Shown here: piece by piece, positions 38,142-47,433 of the stretch | Position numbering within the stretch: the stretch's first letter is position 1 | Layout: each line of letters begins with the position of its first letter | Source of the DNA: a candidate division KSB1 bacterium | GTDB lineage: Bacteria; Zhuqueibacterota; Zhuqueibacteria; Thermofontimicrobiales; Thermofontimicrobiaceae | Assembly (NCBI GenBank): GCA_034506395.1 | Contig: JAPDPQ010000018.1 | Coordinates: 44,140-108,139 of the forward strand | Length of the DNA: 64,000 bases | Direction of reading: 5' to 3' | Notes under the pieces: model-generated | Seen by the model: the letters and a program-made list of their open reading frames with translations, nothing else | What the model was told of the DNA's origin: nothing | The model's database searches: none | Made by a program: the position numbers and the translations under genes

Positions 38142-40304
38142 ATGAGAATCATTTTAGCCACAATGATCCTTTTGAGTCTTGCTGTCCCGATACATGCGGG
38201 GGAGTGGCAATGGACCGTTCCTTCAGAGAAAGCCATTCCGATTGAAATCTTCAGAATTTGCATGATTGATGGCCTGAACGGATGGATAGTTGGGAATGAC
38301 GAGTTAGGCGGACGGATCTATCGCACATCTGATGGTTGGGTGCATCATGAGGAAATTAAAATCAACCTTGTTCCGAACGCACGATATTATGACATCGCTT
38401 TTGCCGATGCGCTTCATGGATGGATCATCGGCAAAAACGGCGTGATCTTGCATACTGAAGATGGGGGAAACACCTGGCATATTCAGGCGTCGAACCTCAC
38501 GGCGAATGATTTGCGAAAACTCTCAGTGATCGACTCAAAACACGCCTTCGTATGTGGAAGCAAGAGTACGATCTTATTCACGAAGGATGGTCAGCATTGG
38601 AGACCAGCAGTGATTAATGATTGGTTTCCTGAAGATTTGCTTGGAATAGACATGTTTGATTCGAGTCATGGCATTGCTGTCGGTCGAAATGGCAAAATTT
38701 TCTTTACCAAAAATGGGACCGAATGGTTTCCTCCATTTTCTCCACCTTTGCCTTTAGGAAAAGATTATTATGATGTAGCAATGGTTGATCAATCAAAAGC
38801 GTGGTTAGTTGGAAGCTACAAAGCCAATAATAGCATCAAATGTATTTTTGCTAAAACCGAAGATGGTGGGGATAGCTGGCAACTCAGGATACCGCCAGAT
38901 ACGAGCTTTTCTGGACTTTTTGCGGTCACGTTTCCGAATAACTCCACTGGGATCGCAGCCGGTTCGCGCGGCTGCGTTTTCATGACCCGCGATAATGAGA
39001 ATTGGGTACTCCTCGATAGACAATTCGGCAATGATGGTCAAACAATTGCGGTCGTTGGCGATCAAATTTGGATCGCGGGTCGTGGAGGCACAATTAATTA
39101 TTCTTCAGATTTTGGAGCTACTTGGACAATCTTACCATCGATGACTTCAAATTTCTTATATAAAATTAGAGCCGTCGATAATAGTCGGATTCTGGCGATT
39201 GGCTATTCAAGCATTTTGGAGTATAGCGATAATGGCGGAATCGACTGGAAAACGATGGCAGTAATTGCCGACAATGAGTCCGCAATCCAGCTTTGGGGCA
39301 TTGATTTTGCCAATGATCAACTAGGATGGATTGTTGGTACTGGTGGCTTCATTGCTAGGACTCGCGATGGCTGCAAATCCTGGGAACGGCAGGGGAAAGA
39401 TTTCACCGATCTATGGTTGCACGATATCTGGGCTTCTGATGAAAATGATCTCTGGATTGTAGGTGAAAAAGGGTTGATCATGCACAGTATGGATGGCGGG
39501 GACGCCTGGCATCGAAACCCCAAAAATCTAACTAGCAAGGATCTATTTGATATTGAGGGATTGAATCAAAATCAACTCGTCGCAATCGGCGATAATAGCA
39601 CCTTCCTTTATAGCCATGACGGCGGCAGAAATTGGAATTTTGCAAGGCATAACCTTTCTAAAAATGTTAAGATTAACTCAGTTCATTTGATTGACGAAAC
39701 CCATGCTTGGGCTGTGGGCGAAGAGGGAACGGTGATGTTCTCTAACGATAACGGAGTCAATTGGAAGCAACAGCCATTTATTTCCGATTTGCGGCTGGAG
39801 GGAATACATTTCAAAGATGCGAACATTGGATATATCGTTGGGGAAAACGGATTGATCTTCGAGACAATCGATGGTGGAAAAAGTTGGCATCCTGTGGCTG
39901 AGGGTCTTACTAAGAAATATTTGAAATCCATCGAAATTACCAAAGATGGCAAAATTTTAATTTGCGGGTATTATGGTACCATTATCCGATACGGTCCTCC
40001 TGTAACTCCTTCATTGGCTGATAACAAGCCTCTGATTCCAATGGGTTTCGTTTTCCAGGAAAATTATCCAAATCCCTTTAATGAACGAACTACACTAAGT
40101 TATCAGCTTCCAGTGCAAACCCATGTTCATTTAGCAGTCTATAATTTAATGGGACAGTTGGTTGAGTCTTTAGTAAATAAAGAACAATCAGGTGGAAGCT
40201 ACTCTGTCTCTTGGAATGCTGCGGGCCAATCCAGCGGTGTTTACCTGTTTAAACTCACCACTCCAGAGTTCAGTGCGGTCCGCAAGGGCTTGTTTCTCAA
40301 ATGA
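38142..40304 (+). CDS. Secreted YCF48/BNR-repeat protein with type A sorting domain
   Basis: A 720-aa surface protein. ATG 38142 starts the signal peptide (MRIILATMILLSLAVPIHAG). About 10-12 repeats of some 45 aa follow, each of the form GWIVGxxGxIxxTxDGGxxW (for example GWIIGKNGVILHTEDGGNTW, HAWAVGEEGTVMFSNDNGVN), the YCF48/BNR signature, forming one or two propellers. The last 80 residues are a FlgD-like sorting domain: NYPNPFNERTTLSYQL, AVYNLMGQLVESLVN, SGVYLFKLTTPE. The type IX-like export machinery itself is not in this window. The role is unknown; such proteins are abundant in Calditrichota-like genomes. Confidence 0.88.
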   Translation: MRIILATMILLSLAVPIHAGEWQWTVPSEKAIPIEIFRICMIDGLNGWIVGNDELGGRIYRTSDGWVHHEEIKINLVPNARYYDIAFADALHGWIIGKNGVILHTEDGGNTWHIQASNLTANDLRKLSVIDSKHAFVCGSKSTILFTKDGQHWRPAVINDWFPEDLLGIDMFDSSHGIAVGRNGKIFFTKNGTEWFPPFSPPLPLGKDYYDVAMVDQSKAWLVGSYKANNSIKCIFAKTEDGGDSWQLRIPPDTSFSGLFAVTFPNNSTGIAAGSRGCVFMTRDNENWVLLDRQFGNDGQTIAVVGDQIWIAGRGGTINYSSDFGATWTILPSMTSNFLYKIRAVDNSRILAIGYSSILEYSDNGGIDWKTMAVIADNESAIQLWGIDFANDQLGWIVGTGGFIARTRDGCKSWERQGKDFTDLWLHDIWASDENDLWIVGEKGLIMHSMDGGDAWHRNPKNLTSKDLFDIEGLNQNQLVAIGDNSTFLYSHDGGRNWNFARHNLSKNVKINSVHLIDETHAWAVGEEGTVMFSNDNGVNWKQQPFISDLRLEGIHFKDANIGYIVGENGLIFETIDGGKSWHPVAEGLTKKYLKSIEITKDGKILICGYYGTIIRYGPPVTPSLADNKPLIPMGFVFQENYPNPFNERTTLSYQLPVQTHVHLAVYNLMGQLVESLVNKEQSGGSYSVSWNAAGQSSGVYLFKLTTPEFSAVRKGLFLK

Positions 40305-40962
40305 TACTTGGTTCGCTCGCCGTTTCAGCTCAAAATTAGCGATGTGTACGATCCATAATTAATTCGATAGTGTCAGTAATGAGCTGTGCCAGTTGATTTT
40401 TCTTTTCACAAAGACCAGTGAATTTCCATTGGATCACCGAAACAGCGAGAAGCGAAAAATAGTTCTTGACTGGAACCAAATTTATTCATATATTTTGGCA
40501 ACTAAATTGCTAGAGTTGATAGGCAATATTTTCGAATGCCTGCGTCTTACAGTTGAGCATCTTGTCTAAATCATTGGCTCGCCGCTCAAAATTATAAGCG
40601 CAAATTGGCATACCAAAAGAACTATCAGATCAGATTAGCAAGGGAAAGATTTTAACCCGTCAATTCCCCTCAGGCTTTGGCGCTTCATAGTTGGTTCATA
40701 TGGCTCCAGAGAGAGACATCTCCCACAGGTTGATGGTGAAAAATCAATTCGAATTTGACTGATTAGCAAAATAAAATCACGAAAATATTCCCTTGTCATG
40801 ATTGCCCTACCAATTTGGTTGTTTTTTCGAGAGTCGCATTTGGGACGATCGGATTCTAACCACTCAAATCACATCAGCCTGGTTTATCCCTGAAATCTGC
40901 GCAGCAAATCGTTTTGGGAAGATAGGCGAAAATAATTATCACATTAACGAGGAGAGACGATC
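40305..40962. other. Long leader/intergenic region upstream of the RRM gene
   Basis: A 658-base gap with a strong promoter at 40466-40494. Transcription from it would give a leader of about 460 bases, in which I found no credible gene. Confidence 0.5.
40466..40494 (+). promoter_or_regulatory. Strong sigma-70 promoter far upstream of the RRM gene
   Basis: TTGACT (40466-40471), 17-base spacer, TATATT (40489-40494). The only co-directional gene downstream is the RRM protein. Confidence 0.55.
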
Positions 40963-41268
40963 ATGAATCTCTATGTTGGAAATTTATCACCAGAAGTGAC
41001 CGAAGACGATTTGCGAGGGGCTTTTGAACCATTCGGCCAGATTTCATCCATTAAGGTTATAAAGGATAAATTCACAGGGGAGCCACGTGGATTTGGTTTC
41101 GTTGAGATGCCAGGGAAACAACAGGCAAAATCTGCCATGGAAAACCTGAACGGTACCGAACTGAAGGGCAAAAAGATCATCGTCAACCAAGCCCGCGAGC
41201 AAACCGATCGGCGTCATGGCGGAGGCGGCGGGCGACGGGGTGGTGGGAATTGGAAGAATCGCTTTTAA
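40963..41268 (+). CDS. RRM RNA-binding protein
   Basis: A 101-aa single RNA-recognition-motif protein with RNP2 (LYVGNL) at residue 2, RNP1 (RGFGFVEM) near 47, and a glycine/arginine-rich tail (RHGGGGGRRGGGNWKNRF). It resembles cyanobacterial and proteobacterial Rbp proteins, often cold-inducible and thought to act as RNA chaperones. The ATG has GAGGAGAG upstream. The SlyD-like gene begins 48 bases after its stop, so the two may be co-transcribed. Confidence 0.95.
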   Translation: MNLYVGNLSPEVTEDDLRGAFEPFGQISSIKVIKDKFTGEPRGFGFVEMPGKQQAKSAMENLNGTELKGKKIIVNQAREQTDRRHGGGGGRRGGGNWKNRF

Positions 41269-41316
41269 TCTTATATGAAACACCCAATCTATAACTATTC
41301 AACAAAAGGATTACAG

Positions 41317-41745
41317 ATGAAAACAGCACAAAACGGCGATACAGTAAGAGTCCATTACACTGGGACATTAAAGGATGGGACGATATTCGATTCGTCTGAG
41401 GGAAGAGAACCATTGGAGTTTACTATCGGAGAAGGTTTTTTAATGCCCGCTTTTGAGCAGGGTGTAATTGGCCTGGCCGAAGGGGAAACGAAGACCATTT
41501 CAATCGCAGCGGAAGATGCCTTTGGTCCGCGCCGGGAAAAACTCATCGGCAAAATTCCTCGAAATCAATTGCCCGATGACCTTATCCCCGAAATCGGCAT
41601 GCAACTTCAAATGATGGCACCCGATGAGCAACCCCTGATTATCCGCATCATCGATGTTTCCGATGACGATATCACGGTAGATGCCAACCATGAACTTGCT
41701 GGTGAAGATCTTGAGTTTCATGTCGAATTGGTAAAGATCTTATAA
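41317..41745 (+). CDS. FKBP-type peptidyl-prolyl isomerase, SlyD-like
   Basis: A 142-aa isomerase with chaperone insert. ATG 41317 is favoured (AAAGGA 6 bases upstream) over an in-frame ATG at 41275. Landmarks: VRVHYTGTLKDGTIFDSSEG, FTIGEGFLMPAFEQGVIGLA, EGETKTISI, EDAFGPRREKLIGKIPRNQL (flap insert), DITVDANHELAGEDLEFHVE. The metal-binding His-rich tail of Escherichia coli SlyD is missing. Catalyses proline cis/trans isomerisation and helps folding in the cytoplasm. Confidence 0.95.
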   Translation: MKTAQNGDTVRVHYTGTLKDGTIFDSSEGREPLEFTIGEGFLMPAFEQGVIGLAEGETKTISIAAEDAFGPRREKLIGKIPRNQLPDDLIPEIGMQLQMMAPDEQPLIIRIIDVSDDDITVDANHELAGEDLEFHVELVKIL

Positions 41746-41766
41746 TAGACGATATCGCCCTGCTAT

Positions 41767-41799
41767 CCGGGCGGCGGAAGATCAATGGCCGCCGCCCGG
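41767..41799. terminator. GC-rich hairpin after the SlyD-like gene
   Basis: CCGGGCGGCGG (41767-41777) and CCGCCGCCCGG (41789-41799), perfect 11-bp stem, 11-base loop, 22 bases past the stop. No proper T run; the convergent tonB remnant ends just beyond. Confidence 0.55.
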
Positions 41800-41806
41800 G
41801 ATTTGC

Positions 41807-42447
41807 TCAACCCATCATTAATTTAAAACGAATCGGAATGCTAAGCCAAACCGCGACCGGAACATTCCGCTGCCAGGCAGAGAGCCAGCGAACCGACGTG
41901 GTCGCTGCAACCGCTGCTCCCCAACGGCACGACGATTCGCATATCCACTATATCCTCAGTTTCGCTGATCATTGCATCCATCACCCCCGTTCCCTCGATC
42001 CCAGCTCACCGATCCAATTTGGGATAGATCAATTTTTTTTGAATGGCAGCAAATCCAATGATTGGCTGAGGGGGCATCTTAAGAGATAAAATGAAGTGAC
42101 ATCGAGTCTTCAGCCACTGCAGGAGCTGATGGCAAAGGGATCTCGTCGAAATCTCACACGGATTTGCCGAGGGTCACATCGTCGGGGATCTCATTGCTGT
42201 CACTTTCAAGCGGAATGGCACACCACTTTGGAAGAGGCAAGATCTTCTCCTGAACCGCTTGTGGGATCTCAATGGCGGTGATCCGCTCCATTTGCAAGGC
42301 CGATAAATCTGGATTGTGCTCAAACTTTTTGAATGATTGAAAGATCGCGATATAAAGCGACTATGCCAGCACGAGCGCCAACTGAATGGTGCGATGATAC
42401 CGTTTTTTCAAAACCAATTTGGTGTGATGCTTTTTGAATATGAATAT
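41807..42447 (-). pseudogene. tonB: Decayed tonB gene
   Basis: Translating the minus strand gives a TonB-like protein in pieces: basic N-terminus and membrane segment (LVLKKRYHRTIQLALVLA, stop, SLYIAIFQSFKKFE), linker (ITAIEIPQAVQEKILPLP; NEIPDDVTLGKSV, stop, DFDEIPLPSAPA), then the C-terminal domain (IIGFAAIQKKLIYPKLDR, stop, AGIEGTGVMDAM; DMRIVVPLGSSGC; WQRNVPVAVWLSIPIRFKL). Interruptions are TAG at 42363, TGA at 42156, TAA at 42081, TGA at 42008 and two frameshifts. The start codon appears to be changed to ATA at 42447, after AAGGG. The domain order and WxxxxPVxVWxSIPIRFKL ending identify TonB energy transducer. No longer functional as such. Confidence 0.85.
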
Positions 42448-42578
42448 TTCCCTTTGTTGGTTCAATTCGCCGCTATCATCAGCCAGTCAGATCTGAAAAG
42501 TTTCACTTTTTTTGAACCGATGAGTGAAAATGCATGACGGCAAAATTCGGAAGGCCAAGTTATTCGATTCGCATTGCT

Positions 42579-42621
42579 GCTCCCAAAGGCTGAGCAAGAA
42601 CTTTTCTTAACCTTTGGGAGC
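42579..42621. terminator. Hairpin after the DUF5916 gene
   Basis: GCTCCCAAAGG (42579-42589) pairs with CCTTTGGGAGC (42611-42621), 11-bp stem, 21-base loop, 19 bases past the minus-strand stop. No T run, so it is a weak candidate terminator. Confidence 0.45.
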
Positions 42622-42639
42622 TAACATCAAGTATGAAGA

Positions 42640-44820
42640 TCAGAAGTAATACAGATATTTGAGCTTGAACACCCCGTCTCGATCTTGAACCCGAAGTCGA
42701 TTGGCGATCAGATGCCCGAGCGCATCGAATTGTGGTTCGCGCGAGCGCGTTTCATTTACTGCGAAATAGATCCAACTCTTTGGCGAAAAGTTGTAGGAGA
42801 ACAGCAATCCGAAGATCGTCTGCACGGTTCGGTCGGTTGATCGAACGAACAGGTCATCGAGATAAACCCGCAGGCTCAGATTGTTCACTGGCGTAATCGA
42901 AAAATAGGGCCGCGCGTTCAGAAAAACATCCTGTACTTGGCCGTTGGGCTTGCCCTCAACAAATACATTGGCTGAGGTCCCAAGTTCCAAGCTATTCAAT
43001 GCCTGCCATTCCAATTCACCGCTCACCTGCCAGTAATAGGCGAGGTACTCTCGGGCAAAATTGTAGGTCCGATAATAACCTCCCCAAATGTTGCCATGCC
43101 ATTTGGGATGGGTATGGAACCACGAGCTGAAATTTAACTCTTTGGTGGTATATCGAACTCCCGCATCTTTTGAATCGGCGAAATCGAAGTTGAGCTCAAA
43201 TCCCCAATTGCTGCGGAATTGCATGTTATACCCAATGAGACCGCCATAATCAGTGAAAGCATCCACCCGTTCATAATTCACCATTCCGCCTGTATATACC
43301 ATGATTTGGCGGATTGCTCCTTCCTTGAAATACCAGCGCGGTCCTCCCAGTCCAACGAACTGACCGGTACCTTTCCAAGGCACAAATCCTACTTGCTCCA
43401 CATCGAAATCCTTGCCAATGTATCGACCACGCGCCAATACCATATATTTTTCTCTGAATAAACTGAACCCTGCTGAGCCAGCGACATCGCCAGTACCATT
43501 TTTAAATGACTGAGCTAACTGATACGAGAGCTGCCAGTCCGACATCCTCAGGGCTCCGTCAATATCCAGCACCCCATTGTCCTGGTCATGGCTATGTTTG
43601 GCGACGGCCAAAATTCCCAACGAAGAATTTCCGAGAATTTGTTTTTTCAGTCGAATTGATCCGAAATAGGCGCGCGGCTCATTATATCTTTGGTCGTTCA
43701 TTTCATAATCCACGTCCCCGGTCATCGCCACAAATCCGCCATATTCCCAGCTATTCGCTCGGCCAAAAGCCTTAGTTCCAAAGAGCAGCGGCACCTCAGA
43801 TCCATCAGGCAATTTTTTGCCAATCCTGCGAGAATAGAACAATTCCAAGGGTCGATAAAAACCACTCTGTCGTTCTCTGCCCGATGCCATGAAAATCTCA
43901 TTCCCTTCAGTGAAAAACGGACGCCGCTCTGAAAAATAGCTTTCGTATCGGGAGATATTGAACTGATAAGGATCCGCTTCTATCTGAGCAAAGTCGGGAT
44001 TAACCGTGAGCTGATAAGTCAATTTTGGAGAAGGATTGTAAAAAATGTCGATCCCGGCAGATAGCGTGGCTTCATACTTGCGATCACGCAGATAGGAAAA
44101 TTTTGTGATACCGACAGGATAAATCTCCAAGTTTAATCCTTTGGCAGTTGGCTGGAAGTTTTCGAATACCAGACGACCAAACTTGGAGACGCGCTGCCCC
44201 TCGTTTTCCTCATAGCGACACCAATAGATATCCTCAGTTCGGGTCGGGATCCAGCGATCGATATCGAGCCCCCATTCATTCAGCTTCTCATCATATTGGA
44301 TGGATTTGAATGGAATTTCCATCTCAACTACATAGCCCCAATCATAGATTTGCGCCGCAGAAAACCAGATGCCATCCCAGGAATAGTCACGATTTCGAGC
44401 GTCGTCCAAGAGCCGACAATCGGCACGCACCCCAGAAGCAGTCACAGCAAATTTGTACGCAGTGCGTTTATTGCCAAACGTATCTAACATCAGTGAAACG
44501 ACATCGCCGCCCATTTCATCCAGCATGCCCTTATGGTTCTGAATGCTCGCGCGATCATCGTAGCAAATGATCAGGCAATAAAGCGCTCGTTCACTGGCTA
44601 GCAATTTTGCCACGGTTGCGCGAGATGGAGCTACACCATGGTAAGGCTGATGCTGCACAAAATCGCTCACCGAGTCCGCCAGGCTCCACGCCGCATCAAT
44701 TCGGCCATCAACCTGAATCGGTGTGGAGGTCTGTCGAAGCACCATAATCTTGTCCTGATTATTCGCATACGTGGTGCTGAAGATGATGGCTATCAAAACG
44801 ATGGTTATCCAATGCTTCAT
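42640..44820 (-). CDS. DUF5916 outer-membrane protein with CBM9-like domain
   Basis: A 726-aa exported protein with a signal peptide (MKHWITIVLIAIIFSTTYAN). Residues 30-220 are a carbohydrate-binding-family-9-like sandwich (IQVDGRIDAAWSLADSVSDF, LYCLIICYDD, GIWFSAAQIYDWGYVVEMEI, PFKSIQYDE). The rest is DUF5916: long antiparallel strands ending in aromatics, a signature RYESYFSERRPFFTEGNEIF and SRRIGKKLPDG. Probably an outer-membrane beta barrel; the function is not established. ATG has GAGGAG 5 bases upstream. It lies beside the decayed tonB gene, though TonB dependence is not indicated. Confidence 0.88.
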   Translation of the reverse strand: MKHWITIVLIAIIFSTTYANNQDKIMVLRQTSTPIQVDGRIDAAWSLADSVSDFVQHQPYHGVAPSRATVAKLLASERALYCLIICYDDRASIQNHKGMLDEMGGDVVSLMLDTFGNKRTAYKFAVTASGVRADCRLLDDARNRDYSWDGIWFSAAQIYDWGYVVEMEIPFKSIQYDEKLNEWGLDIDRWIPTRTEDIYWCRYEENEGQRVSKFGRLVFENFQPTAKGLNLEIYPVGITKFSYLRDRKYEATLSAGIDIFYNPSPKLTYQLTVNPDFAQIEADPYQFNISRYESYFSERRPFFTEGNEIFMASGRERQSGFYRPLELFYSRRIGKKLPDGSEVPLLFGTKAFGRANSWEYGGFVAMTGDVDYEMNDQRYNEPRAYFGSIRLKKQILGNSSLGILAVAKHSHDQDNGVLDIDGALRMSDWQLSYQLAQSFKNGTGDVAGSAGFSLFREKYMVLARGRYIGKDFDVEQVGFVPWKGTGQFVGLGGPRWYFKEGAIRQIMVYTGGMVNYERVDAFTDYGGLIGYNMQFRSNWGFELNFDFADSKDAGVRYTTKELNFSSWFHTHPKWHGNIWGGYYRTYNFAREYLAYYWQVSGELEWQALNSLELGTSANVFVEGKPNGQVQDVFLNARPYFSITPVNNLSLRVYLDDLFVRSTDRTVQTIFGLLFSYNFSPKSWIYFAVNETRSREPQFDALGHLIANRLRVQDRDGVFKLKYLYYF

Positions 44821-45211
44821 TATAGCTCCTCATTTGTTCTGCTCAGTTCAAGTTAACTCGTCACAGCATCCATTACGCAAAACTGCTGCACAGGTTTCTT
44901 TAGACTTCGAATGCTATTTAAACAATTCAGCAAGGGAATCCTTGCAATGTTTCGATATTATTTTGACATGCTAAATAAAAAAGGGCTGTCGATCATCCAC
45001 TTTTCTCTTCAGGGCAAATTTGTTGAATCCTCTCATAAGCCAATGATGGCTGCGCAACTAATGCTTGACATTTAGCTGCAAATGATTTATCTTCAGATCG
45101 AAAGGCTGGATCAGTTTCCAACAAATGAATTATCGAACAAGAAGAACAATGTCCGATCAGTTGTAATTGGCAGAGCCAATGCTGGAATGGATCGAATTGG
45201 AATGACAGATC
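44821..45211. other. Divergent intergenic region
   Basis: A 391-base gap between the DUF5916 gene and arfB, carrying a short perfect hairpin GCAAGGGAATCCTTGC near 44930. No gene seen; promoters not resolved. Confidence 0.4.
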
Positions 45212-45637
45212 ATGATTCAAATCACCGAACATATCAAAATCAGTGAAGACGAAATTCGCGAGGAATTCATTCGATCTTCTGGGCCAGGGGGACAGAACGT
45301 GAACAAAGTGGCAACGGCCGTTCAGCTTCGGTTCGATGTCCAGAATTCTCCTTCGTTGCCTGAGGAAGTAAAGGAACGATTGATCAAATTAGCTGGAAAT
45401 CGGATCACTGAAGATGGTGAACTTATTATCACGGCAAAACGATTTCGCACCCAGGGCAAAAATCGGGAAGACGCTTTGCAACGGCTGATCGAGCTTCTGA
45501 GTAAAGCATCTCAGAAACCAAAAGTCCGTCGCCGCAGAAAGATCTCCCTCATTTCAAAATACCGAAGATTGGAAGAAAAACGCAAAATTAGCGAGAAAAA
45601 AAAGCAACGGAGATTCTCACAGAGAGAGGCGGATTGA
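45212..45637 (+). CDS. arfB: Alternative ribosome-rescue factor ArfB/YaeJ
   Basis: A 141-aa release-factor-like peptidyl-tRNA hydrolase that frees ribosomes stalled without a stop codon. The catalytic GGQ lies in SSGPGGQNVNKVATAV, followed by a basic C-terminal tail that enters the mRNA channel (KPKVRRRRKISLISKYRRLE, EKKKQRRFSQREAD). Length matches the family. No codon-recognition domains, which separates it from prfA/prfB. Weak ribosome site before ATG 45212. Confidence 0.94.
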   Translation: MIQITEHIKISEDEIREEFIRSSGPGGQNVNKVATAVQLRFDVQNSPSLPEEVKERLIKLAGNRITEDGELIITAKRFRTQGKNREDALQRLIELLSKASQKPKVRRRRKISLISKYRRLEEKRKISEKKKQRRFSQREAD

Positions 45638-45851
45638 GATTTAAAATCTTCATCCTGAACATTAAGCTTTTGTCGATGATCGTACCGATAAAACCGGCCT
45701 TTCAACAACTGCCTCACAGCAGAGCACAAAAACACCCAATTTTGGCTCATGGCTATTCAATATCAACAAATCAATATCCTCGATTTCATAACAATCTTTA
45801 GCTTGGATATTCAAAATGAAAATTCCAAAGATAGCCAAAAAACAAATCTCC

Positions 45852-45970
45852 AATGAATGCCTGAACGAAAACTCATCTCTCTATTATTTCGACCCGCCAG
45901 TTGGCGGGGAGAAATCTGCAAGTCTAATATTGAGCTGAAAATCAGATTCCATATTTCATTCCAAATGACA
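45852..45970 (-). repeat. Inverted copy of repeat A with its flank
   Basis: On the minus strand: TGTCATTTGGAATGAAATAT then GGAATCTG, a centre, GCAGATTTCTCCC, a small palindrome CCCGCCAACTGGCGGG, TCGAAAT and the flank TGAGTTTTCGTTCAGGCATT. Flank and arms match the copy at 32742-32852, defining a unit of about 110-120 bases. Confidence 0.7.
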
Positions 45971-46227
45971 GGTGTGATGAAAATTGAAAATTTGCGGAGA
46001 GGCACAAATCAGTCTGTTATAAATTCTGTCATTCGCTCGCAGGTATGCATCTCCAGTCTTATTTGATTTAGGATTCTCTCATTCGCAGCAATGACTCCAT
46101 TTTTTCTAAATTCGATTTTTGGAACAGACTCTAATTGGAGGGCTTTTGGAAAAAATTGGAGTTGAAAAGCCCTACAAAAGTGATTGCATCTAAAACTTGA
46201 ATTGGTCATGGTGAGATAATATTTACT

Positions 46228-46274
46228 AAAAAAGCCAGTGCACAATTCAAAATTTCCATTGTCCACTGGCTTTT
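46228..46274 (-). terminator. Rho-independent terminator of sucD
   Basis: Read on the minus strand: AAAAGCCAGTG with ACAAT, an 11-base loop, ATTGT and CACTGGCTTTTTT; one C-C mismatch in a 17-bp stem and a T run. It lies 25 bases after the sucD stop. Confidence 0.8.
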
Positions 46275-46298
46275 CGAATGTCATAACTTATCAGCAGA

Positions 46299-47171
46299 TC
46301 ACCCGATCACCTTCGCTACGGTCGCTCCTATTTCGGCTGGGCTCTCGCACACATGAACGCCGCAGGATCGGAGAGCTTCCATCTTTTCTGCTGCGGTGCC
46401 TTTGCCGCCGGCGATGATAGCACCAGCATGCCCCATTCTTCGTCCTGGCGGAGCGGTTCTTCCGGCAATAAAACTGATAACTGGTTTGGACATATTATCT
46501 TTCACGAATTTGGCAGCTTCTTCCTCCGCTGTTCCGCCAATTTCTCCAATCATTACGACGGCTTTGGTATCTGGATCTTGTTCGAACAATGCCAGTGCAT
46601 CCACAAAGGTAGTGCCAATCACTGGATCGCCGCCAATGCCGATACACGTCGATTGACCAATCCCTCTAATGGTCAATTGATGAACCGCTTCATATGTCAA
46701 AGTGCCAGACCGAGAGACAACCCCGATCGATCCTTCTTTATGGATAAAGCCGGGCATGATGCCCACTTTAGCTTTGCCAGGGGAGATCACCCCCGGGCAA
46801 TTAGGCCCCACCAATCTGGTGGAATGCTTTTTCAAGAAGTCAAAAACTTTAACCATATCAAGTGTGGGAATGCCCTCGGAAATACACACCACCAAACCAA
46901 TCCCAGCGCTTGCCGATTCGATAATTGCATCGGCTGCAAAAGCTGGGGGAACGAAGATCACCGCGGTATTGGCGCCTTCTTTGGCGACCGCTTCGGCGAC
47001 AGTGTTGTAAATCGGAATTTTATCATCAAATTTCTGGCCGCCCTTGCCTGGAGTAACGCCCGCTACTACTTTTGTGCCATATTCAATCATCTGACGGGTA
47101 TGAAATGTACCTTCTCCACCAGTTATCCCTTGAACGACCAGTCGGGTATTTTTATCGACTAAGATGCTCAA
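46299..47171 (-). CDS. sucD: Succinate-CoA ligase alpha subunit
   Basis: With SucC converts succinyl-CoA, ADP/GDP and phosphate to succinate, CoA and ATP/GTP. The start is TTG 47171, with GGAGGG 6 bases upstream, giving [20 protein letters not shown] as in other SucD proteins (290 aa); an upstream in-frame ATG at 47201 lacks this. CoA-binding Rossmann domain with PGKGG and [10 protein letters not shown]; phospho-histidine in [20 protein letters not shown]. The gene follows sucC after an unusually long 262-base gap. Confidence 0.96.
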   Translation of the reverse strand: MSILVDKNTRLVVQGITGGEGTFHTRQMIEYGTKVVAGVTPGKGGQKFDDKIPIYNTVAEAVAKEGANTAVIFVPPAFAADAIIESASAGIGLVVCISEGIPTLDMVKVFDFLKKHSTRLVGPNCPGVISPGKAKVGIMPGFIHKEGSIGVVSRSGTLTYEAVHQLTIRGIGQSTCIGIGGDPVIGTTFVDALALFEQDPDTKAVVMIGEIGGTAEEEAAKFVKDNMSKPVISFIAGRTAPPGRRMGHAGAIIAGGKGTAAEKMEALRSCGVHVCESPAEIGATVAKVIG

Positions 47172-47189
47172 TTTTTCCCTCCATATTTT

Positions 47190-47285
47190 TTCAGGGAGCA
47201 CGGATGACGAGATTTGAGTGGATTCACAAGAATTTCATTTTTAATCTTCTGTTCAAATCAGTGTCATCTGTGCAATCCGTGTTCT
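47190..47285. repeat. Intergenic inverted repeat with GCACGGAT ends
   Basis: AGCACGGATGACGAGATTTG near 47196 and its imperfect inverse CATCTGTGCAATCCGTGTTC near 47266, flanking about 50 bases. The CACGGAT/ATCCGTG type of dispersed element is known from many genomes. It separates sucC from sucD. Confidence 0.5.
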
Positions 47286-47433
47286 ATTCGATTATTTTGA
47301 TCTTTTCCCAAGCAAGCTGAAATATCACAATGCCATCAGCTTTGGGCTGAATTCAATCTTTCAACAAAGCATGTGGCAGAGAGGCCCAGCTATTTTTCGC
47401 ATTTCTAAAGAAAAGCCAATGGTCAAAAGCGAA

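Larger units (their letters stand above)
45638..46298. other. Intergenic region with inverted copy of repeat A
   Basis: A 661-base gap between convergent genes holding repeat A (45852-45970) and the sucD terminator. No gene supported. Confidence 0.5.

Noticed and set aside
41838..42089. 83-codon plus-strand frame after the SlyD-like gene
   Set aside because: The minus strand of the same bases is the decayed tonB C-terminal domain; this frame is a by-product.
46353..47162. 269-codon frame opposite sucD
   Set aside because: Antisense shadow of sucD caused by its codon use; the sucD protein is unmistakable.
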